Positions 42,271-55,300 of a stretch of DNA of 64,000 bases are shown here, piece by piece. Position numbers and translations under genes: made by a program. Numbering within the stretch: position 1 is the first letter of the stretch; the number at the start of each line of letters is the position of its first letter. Under the pieces are notes generated by a model. It was not told the origin of the DNA. It did not search any database and worked only from the letters and a program-made list of their open reading frames with translations. The stretch spans positions 6,159,739 through 6,223,738 of the forward strand of contig OX336340.1 in the NCBI GenBank assembly GCA_946902875.1. Reading direction: 5' to 3'. The DNA comes from Nematopogon swammerdamellus (taxonomy: Eukaryota > Arthropoda > Insecta > Lepidoptera > Adelidae).

Positions 42271-43647
42271 TCACCTGTTTATTTTTTTTCTTTCAATTTT
42301 TTTTATTTCTTTTTTTATTTTTTTGTAGTCTTTTTTTATTACTTATATAAGTTATAAAAAAAGTAAGTAATAAATTGTATAATATTGAAAAAAATACATA
42401 TATAACAATACTTGTAGAACTAGAACATGTATTTAAACATTATTTTGTACAATGAAGCTGTAATGTAATGTTTTAGACACAAATAAAAAACTTTTTTACG
42501 TTTTACTTTTTTTTTTTTTACTTTGTACATACCTTGTTTGCAAATAAAACTTTTGAATTTGAGAGTTAGTGTATTTTTTTTACAAAATAAGTGATTAAGT
42601 TTCACAGAATTCTCCCTTTAGGCACTATAAGTACCTAACTATAAGTAACTATTAAGTAATCTGTGCTTTAGGTTCTACCACCTATAAAACACTGTATATA
42701 ATAACTATTCTAAAGGTAGATAGATAGATGCGTACGTAATTAATTTATAGCTTAAGATAGCGGATTGATTTGTTCTCTGTTATTTCAGTAAAGCGACAAT
42801 AAGCCAACGCGATGCCCTAAAACCAACGCATTAAAACTATTTCAGGAAAAATGTTTATTCTTTCCAGCTCGCCCGCATTCCTGGACGTGGAATAGTTTTG
42901 GGTAATACCTCTACTAATTCACTAAGAGAGTTTATTAGTGCCTCAGCGGGGAGTTAGCGGTGGCTAAATCTGGGAATAAATAAACTCCGATTGTTTTTGG
43001 AAGGGATTGAAAAATTTCTATACCACACATTCAACATTGGGAGATTAACAGTAACCCTTTTCAGACTATTTGTCTACCTACATGCTATTAAGCAATATAA
43101 TAACTAATAGAACTGAACAAACAAAAATAGTATCTAATAATTTATTTGATTTTATGTTCATTGTATACTGAGTTCACTCCATTGAAACTACGAATGAAAT
43201 ACATATGTTTGTCGTTTTAGATTTAATTAGTTTGAGTTAGAATTTCTTCTTTGCACATCACATAAATACACAAAAACAAAATATAAAGAACGCAGTGCTC
43301 AAAGGCGGTGGTATTAGGGGTGATTTCATCCAGTTAACCTTAGTTAGCTTCAAAGTTAGCTCTACCTTGGATAAGTAATTTTAGTTCAGCTCAGTAGTAA
43401 TATTTTTATGCAGCTATTTAATATTTTTTCTGAATACATTACCTAATATTCACTCCATAACTAAGAGGATAGCGAACCTATATTTAACTACCAAATAATG
43501 TATGTAGCTGTGTGAAACTGATGAATTGATGATGTATGTCTCAGCTTTCTTTTCTTTCTTTTCTCTATTTCTGCTTTTAAGAGGAGATGGGATGCCGTCG
43601 TATTTGTTGAGTATTGAGGATTTGGTTTGCTGTCTCTCATACATTTT
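42271..43647. other. vg intron 1; one unique block, no gene seen
   Basis: T-rich and low-complexity to 42600. The block 42880-43030 looks unique and has GCATTCCTGG and GTGGAATAG (TEAD/Scalloped-like sites in opposite orientation). The remainder is unassigned. Confidence 0.3.
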
Positions 43648-43831
43648 TATTATCGCGGTTTGATAAACTACCAAATTAATTCGAATAAACTGATATTTCG
43701 CGTCCACCCTCAACCAATGCCCCAGACAAAAGTTGCTCAGCGCCCCCGTCACTTCCCCTTCCACCCCTTCTCCTACCGCCCGAGTTGGAAGGTGAAAACC
43801 TTCTCATTGGTTGATTATGGAATTGCCAACA
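43648..43831 (-). repeat. LTR (3' LTR in element orientation)
   Basis: Identical to 44952-45135. The end is ...CGCGATAATA instead of the usual CA; no clear polypurine tract sits directly before it. Confidence 0.88.
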
Positions 43832-44375
43832 CGGCCATTCTGCAATGCGCATGCCCCCAGGCGCTCCTCATCATCAAGATCTCCTAGTCTGGAAACCACA
43901 CAATTTCAAACAATTAATTAACCATTCTAACTGTTCGGCCCATCATGATGATCGAAAATGACAGATCGAAAATGACATGATTATGTACAATGAATAGCCC
44001 CTTTAGTCTTAGGAGACATTAAGATCATAGAACATACTCATGTCATTTTAATCCCTCACTTATTACCACTTTAGACAATCCAGAGCTTATGCAATTCAAT
44101 ATTTTACGACCAAGGCAAATCCTGTACCAAATTTACAACACTGGATTGGTTTAGGCAATTTACCCTATATTGGATAAACCCTGTACCAAATCTTTCCAGA
44201 ATCATCTTGGCTTAGTCAATTTTACCTCGATCCGTCTCACTTCACATTACATTAGCACTGAACTTACCTAAAGCGATCAAATAACATTATCATATTAATA
44301 TTGAACAATTTATTGTACTCAAAGAAGGTAGGTAGGCGAGATTTTTTTATTATTTTTTTTTTTGTATGTAAGATT

Positions 44376-44918
44376 TTAAATACCAAACTTTTTAAGTGGG
44401 TACCTAACCCTAATATTAAAGTTATGCAACATGGACTCGTACCACATTTTTGCCGACCCCTTGAGCTTATTCAAGGCCTGATAGCGGATCATACTGTCGG
44501 ACCAACCGAAAGTAGACGCATAAGATTCGATCACATTAATCCACGTTCCAACGTTATCAGTCAACGGGTCAAACTCGGGTATCATGTTGTGTAGGGTAGT
44601 CGTACTTGTACTCACAGTTTCTCCTTTTCTTTTGCGTGTTACCTTCGACCTTTTTCGAGGTGTTGGGGCTGTGCTGCTTGATGATGTGGACGAACTTGAG
44701 CTGGTGCTGGAACTACTGGAACTCGTCGACGAGCGAGTATGAGCACGCTTCCGTTTGGATCTAGACCTACCCTCAGATCTAGATGGACTTCTCCGCTTTG
44801 TGCGTCGCGATTCCCTAGACTCCCTTCGAGGCCGCGGTGTCGGTGATCTTGATCGACTCAAACAACGAGAACGTGACCGACTCTTCCTACGTTTTGGTCG
44901 CGAGTCCCGCCCTGACAT
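44376..44918 (-). pseudogene. Truncated gag ORF with RS-rich N-terminus
   Basis: 180 codons starting 34 bp inside the 5' LTR. Residues 1-57 are arginine-serine rich (KSRSRSRCLSRSRS and similar), 63-82 nearly all Ser/Thr, and about 112-168 (IPEFDPLTDNVGTWINVIES, WSDSMIRYQALNKLKGSAKM) resemble the capsid part of Ty3/gypsy-type Gag. The frame then ends in 24 codons unlike capsid, and the C-terminal capsid half, zinc knuckle and pol are missing: an internal deletion. The RS tract is unusual for Gag. A product from this frame may still be made. Confidence 0.75.
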
Positions 44919-44951
44919 CTTTCAGCGCGTGAAGTTACTTGCCACTTCTGA

Positions 44952-45135
44952 TATTATCGCGGTTTGATAAACTACCAAATTAATTCGAATAAACTGATAT
45001 TTCGCGTCCACCCTCAACCAATGCCCCAGACAAAAGTTGCTCAGCGCCCCCGTCACTTCCCCTTCCACCCCTTCTCCTACCGCCCGAGTTGGAAGGTGAA
45101 AACCTTCTCATTGGTTGATTATGGAATTGCCAACA
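44952..45135 (-). repeat. LTR (5' LTR in element orientation)
   Basis: Identical to 43648-43831; directly upstream of the gag frame on the minus strand. Confidence 0.88.
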
Positions 45136-45139
45136 TTTT

Positions 45140-48100
45140 CATGATTTGTTTTAACGGGCGAAGTTAGGTTAACAAGAGCGATCAAATCGCGTTTTCAAAA
45201 AGCCTGATTTTACATATTATAGTATATTAAAACTGCGTAGATACGTCAGGTGAGTAATATTGTTGGTACATATCTCAGAAAGACCAGAATTTTACCTTGT
45301 ATGCAGCACAGTGAATAGAGGTTTTAAGCACTAAGGTTAGAAATGGTAGCGGTTGGAGAAAAAACGACCTGCGTGCAAAGCTAGCCATTGAATAAAAATT
45401 ATCCAAGTACCTAGGTACCATATTACACGAATGTTTGCGTGCTACGAAGCAACATACTTACTGGTATTATAACATAGCCATTTATAATAGGTATACCTAC
45501 ATACGCATACTCATATACATGGTGTTGCATTTGCCCCCGCAATGTTTTTAACTGACATCAGGTTGTTATTATATAGGGTGTTTGATGACTATAGGTCATA
45601 TAAAGCAAACCTGGTACTCCTGAGCCTATTTGGAGCAAAACAGTTAGATGACATTTTATTCTACGGTGAACGTTTTTTTTCTTCCATACAAAACTAAATA
45701 ATTTTATTTAGTTTAGTATGGAAAAAAATAAAAAAGTTTCTACTGCGGCGATTTTTTTTTAAACAAAAAAAATATTTTTTTCTATACAAATTTTAAGTAC
45801 GTATTCTCAGTGTGTTGAAAAAATTTTTTTTCTTCAAATTAAAAAGTCGTCGATCAAAAATTGTTCAGTTTCATATACAGAATCACCCCCTTTCAGATTT
45901 TGTGGTGTGGTTGCAACGCCCTGTATATTGCAAAACGCAATGTAGGTACATATTCGATAAGTATCAGTGTGTCTATACGAAAGATCGTATTCTTGGTAAG
46001 TTTATCCTTGGTCTATCCTTGGTCTGACCGCGTTGCGTCGTATGAAACTTACATATCGTTGAGTGATCTTAAAAAATTTTTTTGAGATAATCAATGTTTT
46101 AAGTATTTATGTCCCATTTTGAAGTCTTATTTATTCATGAAAATAACCATATTGACATTTAAGCAGAAAAACAGATGCTTCGATTTTGACTTTCATTTCC
46201 TCCGCTCCTCGCTGAGCAGTTATTGGCTGAGTCCACAGAGTAAGGAAGACGCGTAAGAACGGACGACGGGTCGCCGATCGCTGTTCTATTATGTTATGAC
46301 CTCAGATCAGGAATCTGAGGTTATGACCTTCCACCACCACCTTCTACATCAAATACAGTGACATTTTTTCAATGTCTTGAAAATGTATAACTGTAATTAC
46401 CACGTGCTAAACCGAATGTAAAATTAGAAAACTTTTTAGTGCAAAAATCCGTCCAATCCTTTGATAAAAGAATATCAAAACCTTTTTTATCGTTCTAGAT
46501 CAAAACAAACTAAGCTGTAAATAGTCGTTAGTTGTGCGTTGAGAAAATGAAACGCATAACAGAAAATCGATCACCATTCAATGCAAATACTGATCGATCC
46601 ATTAGATAACGATTATGCAAGCACAGCTGACTTACAAAACGCTTCAGAATGAAATAGTATCGAGCGTTCGCTCAGTAGCGAAGTTGAATTCGAATAGTCA
46701 TAAATTGTTGAATGATGATACATATATAAATAAAATTGAGAGGGATCGAACGAGTGTGGCCGGTTCACATTCCTCGTATAATGTCTGCGGAGTTGCGGCG
46801 TTCCGCAGGGAGCTACTCTGGGCCAGAGGTGACACATGCCATACATTTTACATTTTGGCATATTCATTTACAGCTTTGCTCGAATTGTAGACGACTGGAC
46901 GGTCGGTGTCGCCTGTCGCCTTAAATCACCCTGCGGGCCGTCGTCTGTGGGACTTGTCACTGCTGGGACCACGACTCGTGGCTGGGACGAACGGTGGAAC
47001 AATAAAGGAAACTTTGCTGTGGACGAAATTAAAGTGTTTCAAGGCTTGTGATAAATTGTAATTTAAATAAATGTACGGTTGAACATTTCAAGCTGTCCTT
47101 ATTGCAACGTTCAATTTCAGTTTAAGACAACAAAATCTTGAATTTTGATTAGAATAACAGCTACGTTTATCTTTTCAACAACTTGAATAGCTTTGATTCA
47201 GGTTATATACGATTAATAGTCTTGCCTTGTCCCGTCTTGTCATTTGAATATCAAACTTTAAATTAAAATTGATTTCCTTTTTCTATGCTCCTTCAAGCTT
47301 ACTTCAACAAATTAACACCTACTCGTACAGTACTTATTATTATTCAACTATCCTTGGCATCATCTTTTTCTCCGCTATTTTATTCATTTTCTTTATACTT
47401 CTATACCTACATTACATTCAGTAACATAATATTATTATACTTCGCTATCGCCTCTGCATCCCAGCCTTCTCTCTGCCTGCATCACTGTACCATTGATACA
47501 AGTATCGCGATAAAGCTAACGCTCCGTCCAGCTCCTTACACTTGCTTCTAATTTGTTGGTAGTGTTCCTAAGATGTCTGATGTACGATAATGTCGAATTA
47601 AATGCTTTTATTATAAGCTCTCTACCTACATTGCACCGCTGCAGTCGCAAGTTGTCTCCTGTACGATAAAAAAGTGGTAAATGAAGACGGGGTGTTATGA
47701 ACTTTTTACATATTTCGGCCTCTAATCTTTTAGAGGCATGATTTGAAGTTTAGCATTAAACATTTTTAAATTATTAGAAGAAGTGCCCCAATAATTATGC
47801 CATAGAGCTGTTATCCCAACATGAATAGTTAAGAATAGGTACATTATAATTTTTATATTGATTATAGACGCTTCATTCATATACCTATAGATTTTTATTT
47901 ATGTTTGATTAAAACAAAGTTTATTTTCATGGGTTAGTTTCGGATGTTGCTTTTCGGAAAACTTGTCAGATTTTATCAACACATGTATGATGTATTTTTG
48001 GGTCACGCCTGACTGAATCCAAAAGTGGACATTTCATTTCACCTCGGTCACGCCAAACTAACTCGCTTAGTGACTAATGTTTCGAGGTGTAATTTATTGA

Positions 48101-48689
48101 CGGGCTTCTGGAAATTTGTTTTTGAAATTCACTTGATCCGTGTCATTTTGATGAAGTATGAATACCTAGGCTGTATTTAAATGTGCTTTTGTTTTTGAAC
48201 TATTTAAAATTTGTTGTTTAACTGAATTTTGAAAAACTTCTGAAATGATTGCATGCGCAGGGATTATGGATATCCTTAGTTTGTCTGGGAATAATTTTTC
48301 AACACGATGATAAAAATATTCGAAATTCGCTCAGCCTAACTTTGCGACTTGCCGAATCGCCTCGCCCGATTTCAAATGGTTCACTCTTATCTCAAAGTCA
48401 ATGACTCTGAACAGATAATGAAGTGTTAATTTATGTATGGCTCGATAAATTTTATGAATGTTGTCAGAAGCCAACTCGGATTGCGGCCCAGCTGCTCCTG
48501 TCACTTGCTTTAGTGAATGTTATTTGTCTGTTGTTTCGTCCATTAGTGTATTTACTTTTGTGATTTGTAGATCTGCATTTTATTTTAATGAGTGTGTAAT
48601 TAACCGACGAATTAGATTGATCTGAGATTGATTGGATTCGATTCTTTTGCATTCTTTTTCGCTTTTGTTTTCTTCCTAAAATTAATGCA
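45140..48689. other. vg intron 1, no gene seen
   Basis: 45530-46100 looks repeat-derived, with a hairpin CATACAAAACTAAATAA/TTATTTAGTTTAGTATG near 45688-45721. The piece 46540-47080 has TATATAAAT and AATAAA signals and might be a solo LTR, but no partner was found. ACCTCAGAT/ATCTGAGGT (46300-46322) is a small hairpin. The rest is unassigned AT-rich DNA. Confidence 0.3.
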
Positions 48690-48802
48690 GGTGGAGCATA
48701 TTTTGCGTCCATCCGCCGGACTAGCACTTCCTCTGAGGTGAAATTATCTGCTCCTGAGGCTTTGACCTCGGGCACAGCCACCCAGTTCGGAAGTACCTAA
48801 TA
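48690..48802 (+). mobile_element. 3' tail of a non-LTR retrotransposon
   Basis: GAGGTGAAATTATCTGCTCC, TGAGGCTTTGACCTCGGGCA and AGCCACCCAGTTCGGAAG match the tail at 52245-52320 (GGGGTGAAATTGGCTGCGCC, AGCCACCCAGTTCGGTAG), where it follows a polymerase C-terminus. Confidence 0.65.
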
Positions 48803-50139
48803 ATAAAAAACTGTTATTAGGGAGGAGCTTGGTCTATGACATAATCTTCTCTTAATAATATGTTCGTCTGGCGCTTTTTGACGTAAATTCGATGAACGTC
48901 TTACGTTTAGTCCGGTGGGGTCGTTCGGAAAAATCTGCTAACGATAATTATGTACTTTCGTCGTCTTCGTACGGCTAAACTATAGCAGATAAAGAATCAT
49001 ACTTATACCGCCTGGAAGATGCCTTCGGTGGCAATAAAAAAATATGCACGTCAATGAATAATATGAATATCTAATGACGTCATACCCTCCGGAAGACGGC
49101 TCGGAAAATTTGTATCGATGCCGCTCACTAAGAAGCGAGCTAGCGACCTATAACTACTTGTCCGTTTGGGACAAGTTAAAATATATTTTATAGACAAGAG
49201 TATTGCTGATATATTGGTACAAAAATAAATTTGGAAAATAAACAAATTTGTAGCGACTCTTGGAAAATAAAATGCGGAGACCGAAAACAAGGAAGAGCAA
49301 AATAAAAAGGCATAAACCTAATCGTGGCTGACTAAAACCAATGTCGGGTGAGGAGGGGGAAGAAGAGAGAAGGCCAAGAAAATCAAACCAGCTCGAATCA
49401 GGTTGACCCAGATTTTCAGCGCCGACTACTAAATTCGACGTATTCAACTTCGGAGCCCTCCCCCCGGCCGGAGCACGGCCCAGACGCTTCCGATCGACTT
49501 GAATGTGGTGCCTTTTATGGACGTGGATGATCATGAGGAGACAGAAAATACACAGTTGACAAGTGCCAACACCGGCAGTGGTGGCACTATGGCCTCATCC
49601 GTGTAGACGATTTCGCTGCCCGTTTGATGATTGAATTCACGAAAAAAGACTAACGATAGTAGCAAAGTAATCCGTAGTAGTGGACCAACTTCTACCCACC
49701 CAGATTTTTTTTTCTCTGTCTTTCTTTATACTCATAAAAAATTACCTTTATGTAGTTTCACAGATGCTTTAAAATTTTATGAAATATGCTTTATTTTCTT
49801 CTTTTACGTTATTATTTTATGATTTGTTTTTTAATTTTTTATTATTATGTTAATCCACACAGAACCGTAAGAATTCATACACTGTATACAAAGAAACACA
49901 AAGAAAACTATCTACAATTACGGACAAACACAACACGAATGCACAATTTTTATGATAAATTAAATGAACCCAACAAAAACCAAACAAGTAGGTACTAATA
50001 AAAACTCCGACTCGCACTAGGCCCGTTTTGTTTTAATAAAGCGAAGATGTGTAATCAATGGAGTAAGATTTTGTATTGCCCAAGTTTAAATTAACCTTAG
50101 ATAATATTGACACCTAACTGAGCGGGTGTCACATTGAGT
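48803..50139. other. vg intron 1, no gene seen
   Basis: Around 49330-49600 GC rises and there are broken frames on both strands without recognisable domains. At 50000-50030 a piece of family C (CCGACTCGCACTAGGC) occurs. Nothing else supported. Confidence 0.3.
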
Positions 50140-50205
50140 TATCATCATCATTATCATCATCATCAGCCTGTATCGGTCCACTGCTGGACATAGGCTGGTT
50201 ATACC
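50140..50205 (-). repeat. Tail of a retrotransposon-type repeat, family H
   Basis: (ATC)n followed by AGCCTGTATCGGTCCACTGC and TGGACATAGGCTGG. The opposite-orientation copy at 63568-63645 shares CTATGTCCAGCAGTGG and ATACAGGCTGATGATG. A very common lepidopteran repeat end. Confidence 0.6.
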
Positions 50206-50349
50206 TATAAAAAAAGTAAATAGTAAATTATAGTAAATAATTGCTCCAATTGTAAAGAAACGTCGCAGGAACCACCACAAGAACAGATTGAAGTCGTCCA
50301 TTACGAAACGACTAAGAAGCAGGAAATCTATCAGTACAAGAATTATTGA

Positions 50350-50740
50350 CGACTAGCTCCGTTCGCGGCATATGACCTACACTTTATGAAAAAAAAAAAC
50401 ATTGAATCGACTTCAAAAACTTAGAACTAAAAATTATTAAATAATGGAGTTGAAGGCGGTACGAAAGCACAAAAGGGCTTCATCTATCAATTTTCTGCTG
50501 TGCTTTTGTACCGCTTTAACTCAATTATTTAATAATGTTTAGTTCAATCATGGCCACAATCCGATTAATAGTTTCGGAGAAATGCGTGAACAAACATACA
50601 TACATACACCTTATGAAATTTGGCACACCGGTTTAGAAGCCCACATAGAAATATACACGAATATTCTGCAATTCCAACGATATTACATACATACGGGTCG
50701 AATTGATAACCTCCTTTTTTGAAGTCGGTTAAAAACAAAC
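50350..50740. repeat. Interspersed repeat with internal inverted repeat
   Basis: AACATTGAATCGACTTCAAA at the left pairs loosely with TTTTTTGAAGTCGGTT at the right, and the inner AAATAATGGAGTTGAAGGCGG/CCGCTTTAACTCAATTATTT pair, with GTACGAAAGCACAA facing TTGTGCTTTTGTAC-like sequence. CATACATACA runs follow. Confidence 0.5.
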
Positions 50741-51472
50741 GAACAGTTCAGTTTGTTTAATCCTAAAGTTCAGTATAATGTTATTAAACTGGTAATGTTT
50801 TGTTTTAGTTTTTCAGAGATATCCTAACAAAATCTCTGTCATCTTTTCTTTCGTACAGTGTTTTAATACATCTCCAAGAGGTAAGCCAACGTATGGTTTT
50901 TATAGCGCGGTCGTATTTTTTCAATAATTCCCGAAATGTTTCATTCACTGCTTGGCCCCCTAGGGAAATACAATGACGACGACGACGTCGTCGCTTACAT
51001 TTATCCTGAGATATTTTTCATGCATTCCATTATTATCCAACCTATCCAATAAATAACTATTCCTTAAAATTACCTTTAAGTTAATTCGAAAAAAGTTAAT
51101 AAGTAGATATACATGTAGATACAGGGAAGCAATAATATTTTTATTTTACAATAATATTATTAAATTAATTATATCAAAATAAAGGAACATATTGTATTTT
51201 ACATATACATAGGACATTGTAAACTAACGCGGATAGTTAGAGCGTTCTTAAAAGACAGCTCTGAATCTAGTGAAATGTGCACTAGATTCTGCATAGGCTG
51301 TGTCCAGACTCTTCTCCCATCTTGATTCTAATGTAGATCCCATTTTGTAAGTACTTGTAGTCTGTTTTATTAGAACGTAACTTTTTTTTTTTATTAAAAA
51401 AGGTTACATGTTTACTCTACTTCTCTTCTTTACTTTACTATCTTTACAGTCGTCACCTTCTTACTTTTTGTA

Positions 51473-51797
51473 CTGTGTGGGGCCGGTACTTAAAAATAAT
51501 AGCCCCACTGCATCTCTCCCCGTGCGTGTCGTAAAAGGCGACTAAGGGATAAGGACAAGATGCCGTGCATAAGGGCGACAAACTAGCCACGTCTCACCTT
51601 GGCACGGTCCTTCCACCGAGTCATGTAGCAGGTGGATCTTTGTGCATTACTTGCTGCTTGATTGTTATCTGGTTCGAATGCTTTGCTAAATGTGGTGGTC
51701 GGTGTTGTGCTGTAATTTACAAGAGTACTTGCAGCGCAACACCGACTACTCTGCTTACCCCGATTTTCGTGATACAGCGTGTGGTATGTATGTAATG
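51473..51797 (+). repeat. Interspersed repeat, family F
   Basis: GTGTGGGGCCGGTACTTA, CCCCGTGCGTGTCGTAAAAG, GGGATAAGGACAAGATGCCG, GTGGTGGTCGGTGTTGTGC, CCCCGATTTTCGTGATACAG and a GTATGTATG tail. The most complete family F copy. Confidence 0.75.
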
Positions 51798-51887
51798 CTA
51801 AAGTGAAATTATAAATATATCTTATTCTTGTAAATGTTATTAATAATTTATTTACATGTTCGTACTAACAAGAAAACGTAACAACTT

Positions 51888-52335
51888 ATCGTTTAGTTCA
51901 TAATCTAAATGGCTGGTCTGTTAATGATGCGACTGCTCGATGTGGCTTGTGCCTTCCGAGATTACCTCGGCGTTGAATTACAAACATAATGGGATCTGGC
52001 TCCACCACGGCGCTCATCATCCTGTTCGCCTTCGCCAAACCCGCCATACTCTCGCGGAACACCCGTTTGTAATGGACAGAAGAGTTCTTCGAACTGCACG
52101 ATTCTCTAAATCGTTCTTGTGCCGCACTGCAAAGGTGTGGAACGGGCTCCCAGGAAATATCTTCCCCCACTCCTACAATCCACAGATCTTCAAATCGCGG
52201 GTTAATAGCCTTTCCCCAGCAACATTAGTCCACCTCCAAGCCGGACTGGCACCTCCTCGGGGGTGAAATTGGCTGCGCCTGAGGTTGCGACCTCGGATAG
52301 AGCCACCCAGTTCGGTAGCACAAAAAAAAAAAAAT
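51888..52335 (+). pseudogene. C-terminus and tail of a non-LTR retrotransposon polymerase
   Basis: The frame ending at 52266 reads AEHPFVMDRRVLRTARFSKS, FLCRTAKVWNGLPGNIFPHS and NPQIFKSRVNSL. The FSRSFL-RTAK-WN-LP--VFP----FKSRVN order is that of the C-terminal tail of jockey/CR1-type polymerases. Upstream codons (TTGTGCCTTCCGAGATTAC) belong to the same region but in another frame, so it is damaged. A 3' tail with GCCACCCAGTTCGGTAG and poly(A) follows. The RT core is missing. Confidence 0.65.
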
Positions 52336-55300
52336 CATTCTTCGGTAGAAGACAAGCCAGCGCCGTCTTCTAGCCGCACCCATCTGTTAATTGTTTGCGT
52401 GTGCCCCTAATACTTGTTGATACTGTCCTTATGATGGAGATCTGGATCTTTGTTTTCAACCATCCCACGATGTGTGAGTAAGGCTTCTGCCACTTAAATG
52501 TTATTATGATCTTTCGCCATAGTCCGGTAAAACTACAGCATGTACCTAAGCATCGATGTAATCTGTTATTTCAGCGGTTTTCTAGCTCAACCGTTACAAA
52601 CAGACAGTTAAAGACAGATATTACATTTTATAATAACACAGATCTTTATCTAACATAACGTCGAGAATTCTACGTTCAATCGATATGTTTTTACCTTAAA
52701 AAGCTCGTTTTTTTCCAATGCTCATATGCGGCAGTGCAGTGTCGCTTTGCAATTCAATCAGCTAGCAAGGATGACTGGTGGCTTGCTGTTGTCACTCGGC
52801 GATGCTTCGCTCATACTAATGGTATAATTATGGGAGACTTAACCTCTTTTTATTTCGAATTGGTTTGCCTAACCCATTTCTATAAGTATTATAGTCTTGC
52901 GACAACAGCACCGTCTTAGGATAAGTTTGTCGTCTTGGAGACTGGAATAATTAGACGTATTTGTCTATGCTCATTGGAGGCATTAATTTATTGATAAAAT
53001 GTTAATTCAGCACTATTGAACTACATTACTAATACTGCGTGATTTTATTAACATGCCAGGTATTTCAGGGGGTTATTCTGTATCGAAAACTAAGTAGATT
53101 CAAAAAAGGAACGGTGCCAAAATAAAAAAAAAATAGTTCTGTATACAATGTATACATACAAATGTTCCTCCAGGCATCAAACCAAACTCTTTTTTTAAAA
53201 TCTCCTTTAAGTATATTCAAAGAAAAACTTCAGTTTTCGTTGCACATTAACCCCTGAAATATCCGGCATGTAACAAAATGGCCCTGTAAAATCCCGACGA
53301 GAATTCGAATCTGGAACTCCGACTTGAAGCGCCAGCACGTTACAATTTCGCCACCGGGTCGATGACGTTTTTTCTCTAAATTTCGAACAGTTGCATCTTC
53401 TATGGTATAGGTATAAACCACAGATCATATATAACGCAATCTCGTGCGTTCAGTCAACTTGCACGATTCCATATTGAATCTTATGCTGTCATCACTAGAG
53501 TCGTATTCAGCATAGGGCAATAGAATTGACTTAATATTAAAAAAAATTATGCTAGTTAGTACTTAGCATGTACCTACGGTACGGTCTTTGGTATCTACCC
53601 CTTTACATTTCTTCATTAGATAGATCCGAAAATTAAGAGAAAAAATGCGCCCAACCAGGATTCGAACCTAGAACTCTGGCCGGGTTGATTTATTTATTAA
53701 AAAAGTAAGTAGTAAAAGCCCTTTAACACAATTCTGTAAGTTATTAATAATTTTAATGTAATATATGAACCTATATTTTTTGTGGATACTTGTAAAATAC
53801 TTATTCTATACTTAAATGTTTGTTAATTTATTGTTTCGAGGTTAAAATCTGTTCAAAATGCGCTACACATACGATGACAAGACATTCCGTGTAAATTCCT
53901 TCACGGTCATCATCATCATGGTTGGCTTTGTCTTTTATGTGAAAATAAATCACATCATATGTGTAAGGTTATTAGCAAACTTACATGAGGCACTGCACTA
54001 TTAACGAGTTTGCGGTATAGAGTATAGACTAGCAAAGGCTTGCCTTGTTTTAGGGTTCCGTGATCAAAATCACAAAAATATTATTCTCGCCAAAAATCTC
54101 TTCGTTCGTCTGCTAATTCTATACAGCTAATATTAATTTTATAAATAAATAACCATTAGATAAATAATTATCTAATGAAATAATTCATGAAAGTTTTTAA
54201 TATATAATGATTAATGATTCTAAATGCTTTTATAAATCAAATCTTTCGAGAGGCATAATATTTCAGGGCCCCGTCGCGAAACTGCGAAAAAAGGAACCCT
54301 TATGGGATCACTCTGGTGTCTATCTGTCTGTTCGTCTGTCCAATATCTCCGGATCTACTGAACGAATTTTGATGAAAATTTGCCCGCACACAGGTCATAA
54401 ATGTGTAATAGTTTGGTCCAAATGAAAGAAAAAAATCGTTACTTTTTTCCATATACTACTAATGATAATAAGTCTATCTTAACTTATAAAAATCTGAATT
54501 TTTCCAAAATGTCTCACTATTATTTATATCACTTGCTAATCGCTATGCCTGCAAGAAGGGAATGGCCACGAAATCCTCAGCATGTGAACAACATTCGCAC
54601 TTAATACACTTTTCATATTGAGAACTGGTTGAAACAGCTAAAATTACTAAGATGTTAGAAACTGCTTTATTTAGAGTTATCTCTCGACATTAGTTATACT
54701 CACATAAATAAGAAACCCCGCGTAGTTACTTAAGAGGAATGCTCACCTGCATTAGTTGAATTTAATTTCTACGCATTTTCTTGTGTTTAATAATTTTTCT
54801 AGTTATAAAATTGTATTATTTTTTTATTATTTTTTTAAGGAAAAACTTCTTCAAAACAGTCTTCGCATTGAATTTAGAACTGGCGGAATTTTCGACATGT
54901 CCAAGCGTAGGTTACCTACCTATGGATGAAATTATACAATAAACAATAAACAACAATTGCCGAGAACGGTAGGTACTGTACATTATGACAATAGCAGTTG
55001 TACCTACTCTTAAGCATTCTTTAGAGACCGTTCATTCATTGACTTTATGATATGAACTAGCCTACGTGTAAACTAGACTATTTTTATAGTTGCACTTAAT
55101 GTAAGAACTTCAGCTGGTATGGCTAATTATCTTATTAATTAGCAGCAAGGCATGCTTTTAAAACATAAGAGGAAAACGCACCAGGAAATTAAGCCAGTAG
55201 CTAAGCTGTTTGCAATGAAACTAGTATTATGTCTGTTAGACACTTACTTATACCTAGGCCTTATGGTATGCCCTCAGGCAAGTAAGTAAGTATCTATGGA

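Larger units (their letters stand above)
43648..45135 (-). mobile_element. Recent non-autonomous LTR retrotransposon
   Basis: Two 184-bp direct repeats (43648-43831 and 44952-45135) appear identical base for base and begin TGTTGGC on the minus strand; both outer sides carry TTTT (43644-43647 and 45136-45139), a probable 4-bp target duplication. Between them on the minus strand lie a short leader (from TCAGAAGTGGC, a possible primer-binding region), a truncated gag ORF and noncoding DNA. There is no protease, RT or integrase, so it must rely on a full relative. Total 1,488 bp. Confidence 0.9.

Noticed and set aside
43627..43887. Plus-strand ORF, with a second copy at 44964-45167
   Set aside because: Both are the same frame inside the two identical LTRs, antisense to the element.
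44301..44967. Plus-strand ORFs opposite the gag frame
   Set aside because: Shadows of the RS-rich coding sequence on the minus strand.
51940..52266. 108-codon ORF as a host gene inside vg intron 1
   Set aside because: It is the C-terminal tail of a non-LTR retrotransposon polymerase followed by that element's 3' end and poly(A).
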